24,991 nucleotides of DNA from contig SLSE01000082.1 of NCBI GenBank assembly GCA_007130585.1, positions 1-24,991 on the forward strand, given 5' to 3'. Each line of letters opens with the position of its first letter. Positions within the stretch are counted from its first letter, which is position 1. This DNA comes from Syntrophomonadaceae bacterium (GTDB lineage Bacteria > Bacillota > Dethiobacteria > DTU022). Below the pieces are notes generated by a model. The model worked only from the letters and a program-made list of their open reading frames with translations. It was not told the origin of the DNA and did not search any database. Position numbers and translations under genes: made by a program. This document shows positions 6,753-14,836 of the stretch, piece by piece.

Positions 6753-8294
6753 TCACTCCAGGGCCCTGATCACGTCAATAACAGAACCGTCGCGGTACTC
6801 TACCACCGCCGCAATCTTTTTAGAAACAGGGGGACGGGCCAGCCGGCCGGTTTTCTTTTCAACTTCCGCTTTCAAATCATGAATATCAACCAGGGGCAAG
6901 CCGGCGTTTTTTAGATCGCTTAGCAGTTCTGTCCGCCGCGGGTTTACAGAGATGCCGTGCTCGGTAACCAGGCAGTCTATTGTTTCGCCAGGGGTTGTAA
7001 CCGTGTGGACCCTGTCGATCACAATGGGAATATTTTTACGGACCGAAGGCGCCACAACAACGGCAAGCTTTGAACCGGCGGCCGTATCGGCATGCCCTCC
7101 GGAGCCGCCCATAACCCGCCCGTCTGAAGCGGTGTGAACATTCACATTGAAATCCGTATCAACTTCAGTAGCGCTTAGGATCATTGCATCCAGGCTGTTT
7201 ACGGCACATCCCTTGTTATGGGGGTTGGCATAACGGTCAGATGATATCTCCACATGCCCGGGGTTATCGCGCAGCGAAGCAATCGCTTTATGATCAAAAC
7301 TCTGCGTATCAAGAATGGCCTTAAAAAACCCTCCCTCGAGCAGGTCGGCCATGAGCCCGGTAACGCCGCCCATGCCAAATGAGCCTGTAACTTTATGCTG
7401 CTCCATTTTCTCACGCAGGAAACCTGCTGCTGCAAGCGAAGCTCCTCCCGTGCCGGTTTGAAAAGATATGCCGCCTTTCAAAAGACCCGAGGCTTCAATA
7501 ACATCCACCGCCCACCGGGCCAGCTGCAGGCGGAGAGGGTCGCTTACCGCTTTTACCGCTCCCGTTGTAATTCCCTCCGGATCGCCTACCCGGTCAACTC
7601 TGACGACAAAATCAACCAGGGTTTCGTCGGCGCTGGCCGGAATCAACGGGTAAGGCTCGAGGTAATCAGTCAAAACGACAACTTTGGACGCAAACCGGCA
7701 GTCGGTCAGGCAGTAGCCCAGCGAACCGCAGGCTGACGGGCCGTTTACTCCGTTAAAGTTTCCGGCTTCATCCGCGGCTGAGGCTGCGATAAAAGCAACA
7801 TCAATTTTTTCCTCGCCGGCCTGAACGGCCCGGTCCCGGCCACCATGGGTCCTGAAAATAACCGGGAAGGGGAATGCGCCGCCGGACATGGCTTCGGCCA
7901 CGGGGCCCAGCATGTAATTACAGGACAGCCCTCCCACTGTACCGCTCGCAATATGCCCCACCAGGGGGGCATGGACGGGAAAAACTGAACTCAGCGCAAC
8001 TTTCAAGCCCCTGAAGCCCATTCGGGCAGCCGTATCGAGGACCAGGTTCGCTACCCGGTCTCCATTGCGAAAATGATGATGAAACGATACCGTCATCCCG
8101 TCTTCCAGTCCGCAGGCCCTGATCGCCGTTTCAAGATCGGACAGCAGTTTTTTCTCTCCCGGCAGGGTTTTGCCCGTCGCCGCCCGCACGCGGTACGGGT
8201 CAGGATCTATGCCGTGAGGAGAGATGTAGGGCACAAACTCTTTGTAACCCCTGATTTTTTCGGGTATAGACCTGCCTGCCCCGTTAACGATCAT
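6753..8294 (-). CDS. citF: Citrate lyase alpha subunit-like protein (acyl-ACP/CoA:citrate transferase)
   Basis: This 513-residue protein has the normal CitF size (about 510). CitF transfers the thioester carrier from acetyl to citrate, so that the beta subunit can split the citryl thioester into acetyl thioester and oxaloacetate. Conserved pieces include FVPYISPHG near the start, VSFHHHFRNGD, FQTGTGGASLA, FGMGGVTGLMADLLE, HVEISSDRYANP, and TVTTPGETIDCLVTEHGI. ATG 8294 is preferred to the TTG at 8303: GAGG lies 9 bases before the ATG but directly abuts the TTG. It overlaps the end of citE by 11 bases, implying translational coupling. It is the last gene of a five-gene operon. No citD (carrier protein), citC, citX or citG is in the window, so it may use CoA thioesters or a related acid such as citramalate. 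Confidence 0.88.
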   Translation of the reverse strand: MIVNGAGRSIPEKIRGYKEFVPYISPHGIDPDPYRVRAATGKTLPGEKKLLSDLETAIRACGLEDGMTVSFHHHFRNGDRVANLVLDTAARMGFRGLKVALSSVFPVHAPLVGHIASGTVGGLSCNYMLGPVAEAMSGGAFPFPVIFRTHGGRDRAVQAGEEKIDVAFIAASAADEAGNFNGVNGPSACGSLGYCLTDCRFASKVVVLTDYLEPYPLIPASADETLVDFVVRVDRVGDPEGITTGAVKAVSDPLRLQLARWAVDVIEASGLLKGGISFQTGTGGASLAAAGFLREKMEQHKVTGSFGMGGVTGLMADLLEGGFFKAILDTQSFDHKAIASLRDNPGHVEISSDRYANPHNKGCAVNSLDAMILSATEVDTDFNVNVHTASDGRVMGGSGGHADTAAGSKLAVVVAPSVRKNIPIVIDRVHTVTTPGETIDCLVTEHGISVNPRRTELLSDLKNAGLPLVDIHDLKAEVEKKTGRLARPPVSKKIAAVVEYRDGSVIDVIRALE

Positions 8295-9138
8295 CGCCTT
8301 CAACCTCGCGGGCCAGTTCTATCAACCGCCTGGCCCTGTTAACTACCGGCGCATCAATCATGGTCCCGTCAAGCGTGACAACTCCCCGCCCCCTGCCTGC
8401 CGCTTCTTCAGCCGCTTCCAAAATGCGCCTGGCTTCTGCCAGTTCCTCCGGGCCGGGGTAAAATACTTCCCGGATTACGGGGATCTGAAGGGGTGTGAGG
8501 GCTGCTTTGGCCGTAAACCCAATCTCTTTTGCCCTTATCGTATCATTTCTCAAACCATCAGGGTCATCAATTTTCAGGTAGGGTGTATCGATCGGCTGGA
8601 CCGCCGCGGCATAAGCGGCGACTGCAAGCATATGCCTGGCATGTTCAATTTCCAGGCCTGCCGGAGTTCTTCTGAAATTCATTTCCGCAGCGAGGTCCTC
8701 GGCCCCCAGCATGGCGCCAATGACCCGGTGTGAAGCTATGAGCGTGTCATGCGCCAGCTGTAAACCCCGGGCCGTTTCTATCTGGCAGATAATTCGAATA
8801 TCGGTCTCTCCGAGCAGCTGTTCAGTTAACTGCACTTCTGCCGGCTCGGCTTTGGGGATTAAAACGGCCTTGACGCCGCTGCAGCGCCGCACCATGGAAA
8901 GATCTTCTGTTCCCCAGGGCGAGGATAGGGCATTAACCCTTACCGCCAGTTCTTTCTTGCCCGCTGCCAGTTTCTCCAGGGCCCGCTTCACTTCAAGGCG
9001 GCTGCTTTCTTTTTTTTCCGCTGCAACCGAATCCTCCAGATCCAGGAGCAGGGTATCCGCCGAAGAGCTCGCAGCTTTTTCAAAAAAATCGGGACGGTCG
9101 CCGGGAACAAACAACAGTACGGTTCGCAAACTATCCAT
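8284..9138 (-). CDS. citE: Citrate lyase beta subunit-like protein (citryl/citramalyl thioester lyase)
   Basis: This 284-residue TIM-barrel protein of the HpcH/HpaI-CitE superfamily cleaves a citryl-type thioester to an acetyl thioester and a keto acid. Visible motifs are LLFVPGDRPDFF (8-19), LLDLEDSV (31-38), Arg67 in VRVN, Glu121 in IETARG and Asp148 in GAEDLA, the last two being the usual Mg2+ ligands. The C-terminal segment is KAALTPLQIPVI (about 211-222), where many relatives have an IHP or INP motif; this difference may affect substrate choice. ATG 9138 follows AAGGAGGG, which itself overlaps the stop of the flavoprotein gene (5 bases between genes). Close homologues act on citramalyl-, malyl- or citryl-CoA, so the exact substrate is open. 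Confidence 0.85.
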   Translation of the reverse strand: MDSLRTVLLFVPGDRPDFFEKAASSSADTLLLDLEDSVAAEKKESSRLEVKRALEKLAAGKKELAVRVNALSSPWGTEDLSMVRRCSGVKAVLIPKAEPAEVQLTEQLLGETDIRIICQIETARGLQLAHDTLIASHRVIGAMLGAEDLAAEMNFRRTPAGLEIEHARHMLAVAAYAAAVQPIDTPYLKIDDPDGLRNDTIRAKEIGFTAKAALTPLQIPVIREVFYPGPEELAEARRILEAAEEAAGRGRGVVTLDGTMIDAPVVNRARRLIELAREVEGDDR

Positions 9139-9143
9139 TTTCT

Positions 9144-10745
9144 CTAACCCTCCTTTTTAACTTCCTCCGGTGTATAATCAGGTAGTAAAACGGGGGCCTG
9201 CTGTGTTAAGGGAATTCCCAGTTCTTTGAGTTTTTCATGCCAGCTGTGAAGGTGTTGGGCAGATAAACCCTCCGGGGCCGCCGCCTCAGAGCTGGAAATC
9301 AGTGCACGTCTGGCAGCGCGCCTGCCGTATACGAAGATATCCAGAAGACTGTTTCCGGCCAGGCGGTTTTTGCCCTGTATCCCGCCTGCAACTTCGCCGG
9401 CGGCAAAAAGACCGGGCAGCGAAGTTTCCGCATGTTGATTGATAAGCAGCCCTCCGTTTTGATAATGCTGAGTGGGATAAACCAGGATAGGTTCCTGCTG
9501 GATGTCAATATCGTATTTCTTAAAACGCTGGTATATGCCCACAAAATGGTTCTTAATATCCGGGATCAGGGGCGTATCGAGCCAGACGCCTTCAAAGCCA
9601 GTGGGGGTAATCACCCCGTTACCGCGTTCGGAACACTCCCTGATACAGGCAGAGGCGCAGGTATCCCTGCATTCCAGCTCGTTTATAAACCTTTCTCCCG
9701 AGGCATTAACCAGGTGCGCTCCGTGGCCGCGCATTACCTCGGTGATCAGCTGCCCTAAAAGCTGTTCAGGCCATACGGTACCTGTCGGATGATACTGGAT
9801 GCTGTCCATATGCACCATTTCCGCTCCCGCCCTGTAAGCCACCACCAGGCCGTCAGCTGTAGCGCCATAATGATTAGTTGTCGGGAATCCCTGGATGTGA
9901 AGGCGCCCGATCCCGCCGGAAGCCATGATTACAGCTTTTGCTTTTACAACGGTAAACTCAGCGGTGTCCATGTTATAGAGTACGGCCCCGGCACAGGACC
10001 CTTTCTCATCCAGAAGCAGGTCAACCACAGGCGAAAATTCAAGGCACGGGATCTCCCGGTCCCGCATTTCATCACGCAGAACTCTCATCAGTTCCAAGCC
10101 GGTCAGGTCTTTACAGGAAAGCATCCGCTTGCGGGAATGTCCCCCGCAGTGATTCACCTTCAGGCTGCCGTCGGCCTCGTAATCAAACATTACCCCCAGG
10201 CTCATTAACCAGGAAGCAATTTCCGGTCCGTCCATAACCAGGGCCTTAACCAGTTCCGGTATATTGGTATAATGGCCGCCGCCGATTGTGTCAATAAAGT
10301 GCAGGTACGGACTGTCTTCAGGCCGGACAGGCGAACACATCCCCCCTTCAGCCATCAGGGTATTGGCATCGCCAAGGCGCAGTTTTGTAGCCATCAGCAC
10401 CTCGGCCCCCCCTTCCCGGGCTGTCAGGGCGGCAGCACATCCCGCCCCGCCACCGCCGACAATCAGTATATCGGTGATATAATCAGGGGCGGACAAATTA
10501 AGCCGACCGGCCTCGAAAATACTGTATGATTCAAGCGCTTTTGCCAGCTCCCCGGGAACCCGGTCACCCCTGTTGGAACCGATGCGCAGCAGTTCCATGC
10601 CTTCGGCCCGGTAGTCGGGATGGTAACTTTCAATCAGGTCTCTCCTCTCAGCATCGGCAAGGCGTTTCATTTCCTGTTTTTTTCTGAACCTCCTGGTATC
10701 TTTAACCAGGTTTAATGTTTCATCAAAATGGGACGGATACGCCAC
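9144..10745 (-). CDS. Fumarate reductase/succinate dehydrogenase-like flavoprotein subunit
   Basis: This 533-residue FAD enzyme of the FrdA/SdhA/NadB superfamily probably oxidises or reduces a C-C bond next to carboxylates. The FAD site is DILIVGGGGAGCAAAL (92-107), and active-site features include QYHPTGTV (317-324), ERFINELECRD with Arg360, TQHYQNGGL with His427, and GKNRLAGNSLLD with Arg461. Where FrdA carries the His that binds FAD covalently, this protein has Asn128 (DANTLMAEGG), so FAD is probably non-covalent, as in NadB. About 90 residues precede the FAD fold, including a charged helical stretch (15-50), unlike FrdA. GTG 10745 is the start, 5 bases after AAGGAGGAG. The Fe-S partner gene is 12 bases upstream. 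Alternatives include tricarballylate or methylsuccinate dehydrogenase, or fumarate or cis-aconitate reductase. Confidence 0.85.
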   Translation of the reverse strand: MAYPSHFDETLNLVKDTRRFRKKQEMKRLADAERRDLIESYHPDYRAEGMELLRIGSNRGDRVPGELAKALESYSIFEAGRLNLSAPDYITDILIVGGGGAGCAAALTAREGGAEVLMATKLRLGDANTLMAEGGMCSPVRPEDSPYLHFIDTIGGGHYTNIPELVKALVMDGPEIASWLMSLGVMFDYEADGSLKVNHCGGHSRKRMLSCKDLTGLELMRVLRDEMRDREIPCLEFSPVVDLLLDEKGSCAGAVLYNMDTAEFTVVKAKAVIMASGGIGRLHIQGFPTTNHYGATADGLVVAYRAGAEMVHMDSIQYHPTGTVWPEQLLGQLITEVMRGHGAHLVNASGERFINELECRDTCASACIRECSERGNGVITPTGFEGVWLDTPLIPDIKNHFVGIYQRFKKYDIDIQQEPILVYPTQHYQNGGLLINQHAETSLPGLFAAGEVAGGIQGKNRLAGNSLLDIFVYGRRAARRALISSSEAAAPEGLSAQHLHSWHEKLKELGIPLTQQAPVLLPDYTPEEVKKEG

Positions 10746-10757
10746 TGGAACTCCTCC

Positions 10758-11435
10758 TTAGATGCATTCAATATCTCTTTCAGCGTAGAGTTTTTGCAGT
10801 TCTTCCGGGCCTTTCTCGAGCAAATCGTCGATCTGCCGGTCATAAACGCCTTCCTTGATTTCCCGGATCCTGTCTCCCACGTAGTCCGGGCGCGGAAGCA
10901 TGAAATGGGAATAAATCCTCCTGGCAGCCATGGCGATATTATAGGGAACCATCTGGGCCAGGCACCGGGAGGCACACAGGCCGCACATCACGCAGTCGAA
11001 AGACAGTTCGGCAACTGCGGGCAGATTGCCTCTCTGTGCCGCGGCGATGATATCCATTACCGGGAGGTCCTGAGGACAGATTTTGGTACAGGCGCTGCAA
11101 CCGAGACAGCGGTACATTTCAGGGTACATAAGCTGTAAGGCCCCGGCCGGATTTTCTACTGCATTGCAATCATATATAGTTTTTTGAGCTGGGTAATAGG
11201 GCAGAATAGCTACATCCATACCTGCTTCTACCCTGGTCTGGCAGGCCAATCCTACCATGATCCGGTGGTCTCCGGGAACACGAAAAACAGTGGCACAGGC
11301 TCCGCAGAAACCGCCCCGGCAACCACAGCCCCGGACCAGGCGGTGACCCGAGCTCTCAATCGCGCCCATTATCGTTACTCCTTCGGGAACCATATGTTTT
11401 TTGCCCAGGTAGTAAATAGGAATTAAATTGGCCAT
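10758..11435 (-). CDS. Iron-sulfur electron-transfer subunit (2Fe-2S plus two 4Fe-4S) partner of the flavoprotein
   Basis: This 225-residue FrdB/SdhB-like protein carries electrons to or from the flavoprotein encoded next. The N-terminal plant-type ferredoxin domain has C39-x4-C44-x2-C47 and C65; an extra C37 makes a CGC pair. Two complete CxxCxxCxxxC sets follow: C110/C113/C116/C120 (with Pro121) and C148/C151/C154/C158. Classical FrdB binds one 3Fe-4S and one 4Fe-4S, so two full 4Fe-4S sets is a difference. No membrane segment is present and no membrane-anchor subunit lies in the operon, so the complex is probably soluble. The start ATG has an excellent AGGAGGTGA site. Confidence 0.85.
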   Translation of the reverse strand: MANLIPIYYLGKKHMVPEGVTIMGAIESSGHRLVRGCGCRGGFCGACATVFRVPGDHRIMVGLACQTRVEAGMDVAILPYYPAQKTIYDCNAVENPAGALQLMYPEMYRCLGCSACTKICPQDLPVMDIIAAAQRGNLPAVAELSFDCVMCGLCASRCLAQMVPYNIAMAARRIYSHFMLPRPDYVGDRIREIKEGVYDRQIDDLLEKGPEELQKLYAERDIECI

Positions 11436-11456
11436 ATCTTCACCTCCTCTGAGAAG

Positions 11457-12803
11457 TCAATTAACGCGGCCGGTTAAAAGTTCGGCAGCCCGATCCAGCC
11501 GTTCCAGGTTGGCCAGTTGTTCCAGGGCAGACTGCACTTTTTCTTCAGGCCAGGCCCTGGAGGCCAGGTTTTTAAATTTATCGCGCAACTCATCCGCCGT
11601 GGCGGGATTTTCCGGATCCCCGCGGGGATAATCTGTACGGTCTTTAATAACCTGCCCGTTTTTCAGGAGCACTTCGAAAGCAGCCGGCCAGCAGGCCGGG
11701 TAGATCTTATCAATCTCGGGATCGGCGATCACAGTGCAGCGCCTCCCCACTTCTTTAACTAACGAACTGACGGGTTCAGAAAAATCAAAACTCTCCAGAT
11801 CAAGCCTGCCGTCGATCAGGGCGGCTCCCACACAAAAAGGCAGGCTGAACTTGGCCTGATACGGGGTTTCGCATTTAAATTCTCCCACCAGGTCCCGGGC
11901 ATGAGAGTAAGTTCTGACGGTGATCCTTTCTATGCTTTCGGGCTGAAGGCCCCCGGAAGCCAGGGCCAGGGCCAGGTCAACCGCACTGTGGGTGTGGCGG
12001 CAGGAAGGGTAAATTTTGTAGCTGTTGCCGACAATACGAAATTCCTTATTCAGGCCGGCAACTGCTTTAGCTGAAGAATACTTTTCCGAAGTTGCCTTAA
12101 AAAAACCTTTCTCACCCTCTAAAATCCGCTTGGCCCCTGTAAAACCTTCTCCGGCAAGTTCAGCGGCAAGCATGCCGTTCATGGCCGCCTTACCGGGATG
12201 AAGGTGCTTGGTCATCGCCCCATCCTGCAGAAACTCCCACAATCCTGCAGCCTGGGAACCGGCATTACCGAGGGCGTCAATTACCTGGCCGACTTCCAGG
12301 GATAAAACTTTTGCAGCAGCAATCGCGGCTCCAAAAGTTCCGCAGGTAGCAGTGGTATGCCAGTAGTAATAATGGGAAGGAGTCACCGCCTCTGCAATAC
12401 GGATCCCGATTTCAAAGCCGGCCACTACGGCAGTGATTAGCTCCCGTCCCGAAGCGCCCTGTTCTTCCGCAGCGGCAAAAGCTGCGGAAATAATCGGTGC
12501 GCCGGGGTGCAAAATTGAACTGCGATGCAGGTCGTCAAGTTCGAGAATATGACAGGCTGTACCGTTAAAAAGGGCGGCATTGAGAGCAGAACTTTTCTCA
12601 TCCAATCCAATCAGTGTAGCCCGGGGGTTGCCTCCTGCCCGGCGCAGGACTGCAGCCAGTTTCCCGGCCGGGGGCTCCAGGGAACCCGCAGCAACCGATC
12701 CCAGCCAGTCGGTAATTGCCGTCCGGCTTGCTTCTACAACTTCCGGTGGGAGATCATCAAAGTGCAGGTTAACTGTGAATTCTGCGATTTGTTCAGATAA
12801 CAT
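11457..12803 (-). CDS. MmgE/PrpD family protein (2-methylcitrate dehydratase / cis-aconitate decarboxylase superfamily)
   Basis: This 448-residue protein is of full family length. The superfamily dehydrates or hydrates tricarboxylates (PrpD) or decarboxylates cis-aconitate (IRG1/CAD). The conserved active-site set is present: Asp90/Asp91 in LELDDLH, His99 in HPG, His149 in YYWHTTATCGTFGAA, Lys199 in MTKHLHPGKAA, and Lys263 in YKIYPSCRHTH. It is the first gene of the operon, 21 bases before the Fe-S gene. ATG 12803 is chosen over ATG 12869. The family begins at this point, a GGGA lies 12 bases upstream, and the -10 box (12880-12885) would leave the longer start practically leaderless. In this context a hydratase acting on the product of the flavoprotein is the most economical guess; decarboxylation is the alternative. 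Confidence 0.82.
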   Translation of the reverse strand: MLSEQIAEFTVNLHFDDLPPEVVEASRTAITDWLGSVAAGSLEPPAGKLAAVLRRAGGNPRATLIGLDEKSSALNAALFNGTACHILELDDLHRSSILHPGAPIISAAFAAAEEQGASGRELITAVVAGFEIGIRIAEAVTPSHYYYWHTTATCGTFGAAIAAAKVLSLEVGQVIDALGNAGSQAAGLWEFLQDGAMTKHLHPGKAAMNGMLAAELAGEGFTGAKRILEGEKGFFKATSEKYSSAKAVAGLNKEFRIVGNSYKIYPSCRHTHSAVDLALALASGGLQPESIERITVRTYSHARDLVGEFKCETPYQAKFSLPFCVGAALIDGRLDLESFDFSEPVSSLVKEVGRRCTVIADPEIDKIYPACWPAAFEVLLKNGQVIKDRTDYPRGDPENPATADELRDKFKNLASRAWPEEKVQSALEQLANLERLDRAAELLTGRVN

Positions 12804-12879
12804 AGCTTTTTCGCTTCCCTTAAATACAATTTGTGAAGCAGGCTGTAGGATAAGGCTGATTATAGACATTTAGTCGCTT

Positions 12880-12908
12880 ATTCTAACTATTGGCTACTTG
12901 CATTTCAA
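12880..12908 (-). promoter_or_regulatory. Promoter of the MmgE/PrpD-FeS-flavoprotein-CitE-CitF operon
   Basis: On the minus strand TTGAAA (12908-12903) and TAGAAT (12885-12880) are separated by 17 bases. The start of transcription would be near 12873, leaving a leader of about 70 bases before the ATG at 12803. Confidence 0.6.
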
Positions 12909-12952
12909 ATTCCTTTCCCGAATTGCTGCCACTTGACTTTTTTAAGGATTAT

Positions 12953-12963
12953 TTGATTATCAA
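12953..12963. promoter_or_regulatory. Small palindrome between the divergent promoters (possible operator)
   Basis: TTGATTATCAA is a perfect palindrome with a single central base. It lies 45 bases upstream of the minus-strand -35 box and 82 bases upstream of the plus-strand -35 box. A regulator of both directions could bind here, but a chance palindrome of this size is quite possible. Confidence 0.25.
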
Positions 12964-13045
12964 TGGCCGGCAAAGCCCGGGAACCGGTTAAGAAAAATGA
13001 ATCAAGACCAGGGCTACCGCTATTCGCTCAGCAGTTTCCATTTAC

Positions 13046-13073
13046 TTGACATTCAATTTCAAAACAGTATAAA
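13046..13073 (+). promoter_or_regulatory. Sigma-A-type promoter of the BCCT transporter gene
   Basis: A consensus -35 TTGACA (13046-13051) is followed after 16 bases by TATAAA (13068-13073). Transcription would begin near 13080, which fixes the start codon at 13117 and rules out the longer open frame beginning at 12997. Confidence 0.75.
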
Positions 13074-13116
13074 ATTACTTTCACTGATTAAGCAAACTGA
13101 TATTAAGGAGTGTGCA

Positions 13117-14619
13117 ATGAATTTGAATAATAACTCCGGTATTAAACCGGCAGGGAAGAACGTCCTTTATATTTCCATTGTGCTTACCCTTTTGTTTGTG
13201 GCCTGGGGAGCTGTCTTCCCGGGGAGCCTGGAACGAGTGGCCGGCGGAGCCCTGAATTTCCTCACTTCCAACTTTGGCTGGCTATATCTGAGCGCAGTAT
13301 TTTTTGTCCTCATATTTGTTATTGGCATCGCCTTTTCATCCTACGGTAAAATCAAGCTGGGCAGGGACGATGAAGAGCCCGAGTTCAGTACCCCGGCCTG
13401 GTTTGCCATGCTGTTTACAACAGGGATGGGCATCGGACTTGTGTTCTGGAGCATCGCCGAGCCGATCACGCATTTTACAAGCCCTCCCTTCGGAGCCCCC
13501 GGCACTCCCGGGGCAGCAGAGCTGGCAATGCGTTATACCTTTTTCCACTGGGGACTGCACCCCTGGGCTATTTTTGCCCTGGTCGGAATGGCCCTGGCCT
13601 ACTTCCAGTTCCGCAAAGGGATGCCGGCCCTGATCAGTTCTGTATTTTACCCTGTTTTGGGCAACCGGATTTACGGTCCGATCGGCCAGGCCATCGATAT
13701 CCTGGCCGTTTTCGCCACTGTTTTTGGGCTTGGCACCTCGCTGGGACTGGGCACCATGCAGATTAACACTGGTTTAACTCTGCTCTACGGTATACCCGAC
13801 ACGAATTTGATCAATATCCTGATCGTCGTCATAATCACGACTGTATTTACCCTGGCGGCAGTTATGGGCATCGAAAAAGGAATAAAGTTTATCGCCAACA
13901 ACACGGTACGCCTGGCCCTGATCATAATGTTTTTCCTGCTGATCTTCGGGCCGACCCTGCAGATAATCAACCTGTTGACCAGTACGGTTGGCGACTACCT
14001 GCAGAACCTGATTTACATGAGCCTCTGGACGGATCCAATCATCGAAGGAGGATGGATCAGCGGCTGGACAATCTTCTACTGGGCCTGGTGGATTGCCTGG
14101 GGTCCTTTCGTCGGACAATTCATCGCGCGGATTTCGCGGGGCCGGACTATTCGCGAGTTTATTATCGGGGCACTGGTTGCGCCAACCGCGTTCAGTTTTA
14201 TCTGGCTGGCCGTCTTTGGCGGCACAGCTCTTAACCTGGATATTTTTGCCGATGCCGGTATCAGTGCAGCTGTTGAAGAAAATATTGCCAGTGCCCTCTT
14301 TGTAACACTCGGCAATTTCCCACTCAGTTCACTGATGTCATTCCTGGCAATTATTCTGATTGCTGCATTTTTCATTACCTCTGCCGATTCAGGAACCTTC
14401 GTTGTAGCCATGCTTACCTCAGGAGGAGAGCAGGAACCGGTCAGGAAACTAAAAGCAGCCTGGGGTATCCTCCTCGGGGGTGTTGCAGCGGTTCTCCTGG
14501 TTTCCGGCGGTCTCGGGGCTTTGCAGACGGCTTCTATTGCCTCAGCATTTCCCTTTATGCTGGTAATGCTCGTAATGTGTTATTCACTATTGAAGGCTTT
14601 TTCGCAGGACCGGGTCTAA
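13117..14619 (+). CDS. BCCT-family (betaine/carnitine/choline) transporter
   Basis: This 500-residue, 12-helix secondary transporter is for quaternary-ammonium or related compounds such as glycine betaine, choline, carnitine or ectoine. Family hallmarks are GMGIG (103-107) in TM3, WSIAEP (111-116), RYTFFHWGLHPWAIFALVG (139-157), and the signature WTIFYWAWWIAWGPFVG (317-333) followed by ISRGRTIREFI. The glycine motif resembles that of the Na+-coupled BetP-type members. The protein lacks the long charged C-terminal tail that senses osmotic stress in BetP. ATG 13117 follows AAGGAG by 6 bases and lies 37 bases after the predicted transcription start; upstream in-frame codons are not expected to be translated. 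It diverges from the citE/citF operon and could import its substrate, or simply an osmoprotectant. Confidence 0.92.
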   Translation: MNLNNNSGIKPAGKNVLYISIVLTLLFVAWGAVFPGSLERVAGGALNFLTSNFGWLYLSAVFFVLIFVIGIAFSSYGKIKLGRDDEEPEFSTPAWFAMLFTTGMGIGLVFWSIAEPITHFTSPPFGAPGTPGAAELAMRYTFFHWGLHPWAIFALVGMALAYFQFRKGMPALISSVFYPVLGNRIYGPIGQAIDILAVFATVFGLGTSLGLGTMQINTGLTLLYGIPDTNLINILIVVIITTVFTLAAVMGIEKGIKFIANNTVRLALIIMFFLLIFGPTLQIINLLTSTVGDYLQNLIYMSLWTDPIIEGGWISGWTIFYWAWWIAWGPFVGQFIARISRGRTIREFIIGALVAPTAFSFIWLAVFGGTALNLDIFADAGISAAVEENIASALFVTLGNFPLSSLMSFLAIILIAAFFITSADSGTFVVAMLTSGGEQEPVRKLKAAWGILLGGVAAVLLVSGGLGALQTASIASAFPFMLVMLVMCYSLLKAFSQDRV

Positions 14620-14669
14620 TCAACCCGCAGAGTAGCAACCCGGGCGGAGATTTCGAGCTTTATCTGTTG

Positions 14670-14700
14670 GCCTGCGGCTTGTGCTGCAGGCTATTTTATA
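14670..14700 (+). terminator. Probable terminator of the BCCT gene
   Basis: GCCTGCGGC (14670-14678) pairs with GCTGCAGGC (14683-14691), including one G-T pair, over a TTGT loop. It is followed by TATTTTATA. It lies 50 bases after the stop codon. The rest of 14701-14907 contains no gene I can support. Confidence 0.65.
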
Positions 14701-14836
14701 ACAGTTAACCTGAACAGATCCCTTGCAACAGGCCACTAATGCCGCTTAAACGGTAGCAGGGTCTCCATGTGAGAGGCTGAGCTGGAGACTTTAAAGATCT
14801 TCCGTGCTAAAACTTGCATGATACCAGCATAGTCCG

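Noticed and set aside
12804..12869. 22-residue longer start for the MmgE/PrpD protein
   Set aside because: There is no ribosome site, and the -10 box ends only 11 bases before it. The family's usual N-terminus begins at the internal ATG.
12953..12963. FNR-box reading of TTGATTATCAA
   Set aside because: FNR sites need four bases between the TTGAT and ATCAA halves; here there is only one, so only a generic palindrome is reported.
12997..13116. 40-codon N-terminal extension of the BCCT protein
   Set aside because: The promoter TTGACA-N16-TATAAA lies inside it, and an AAGGAG site precedes the ATG at 13117, so the extension is upstream of the transcript start.
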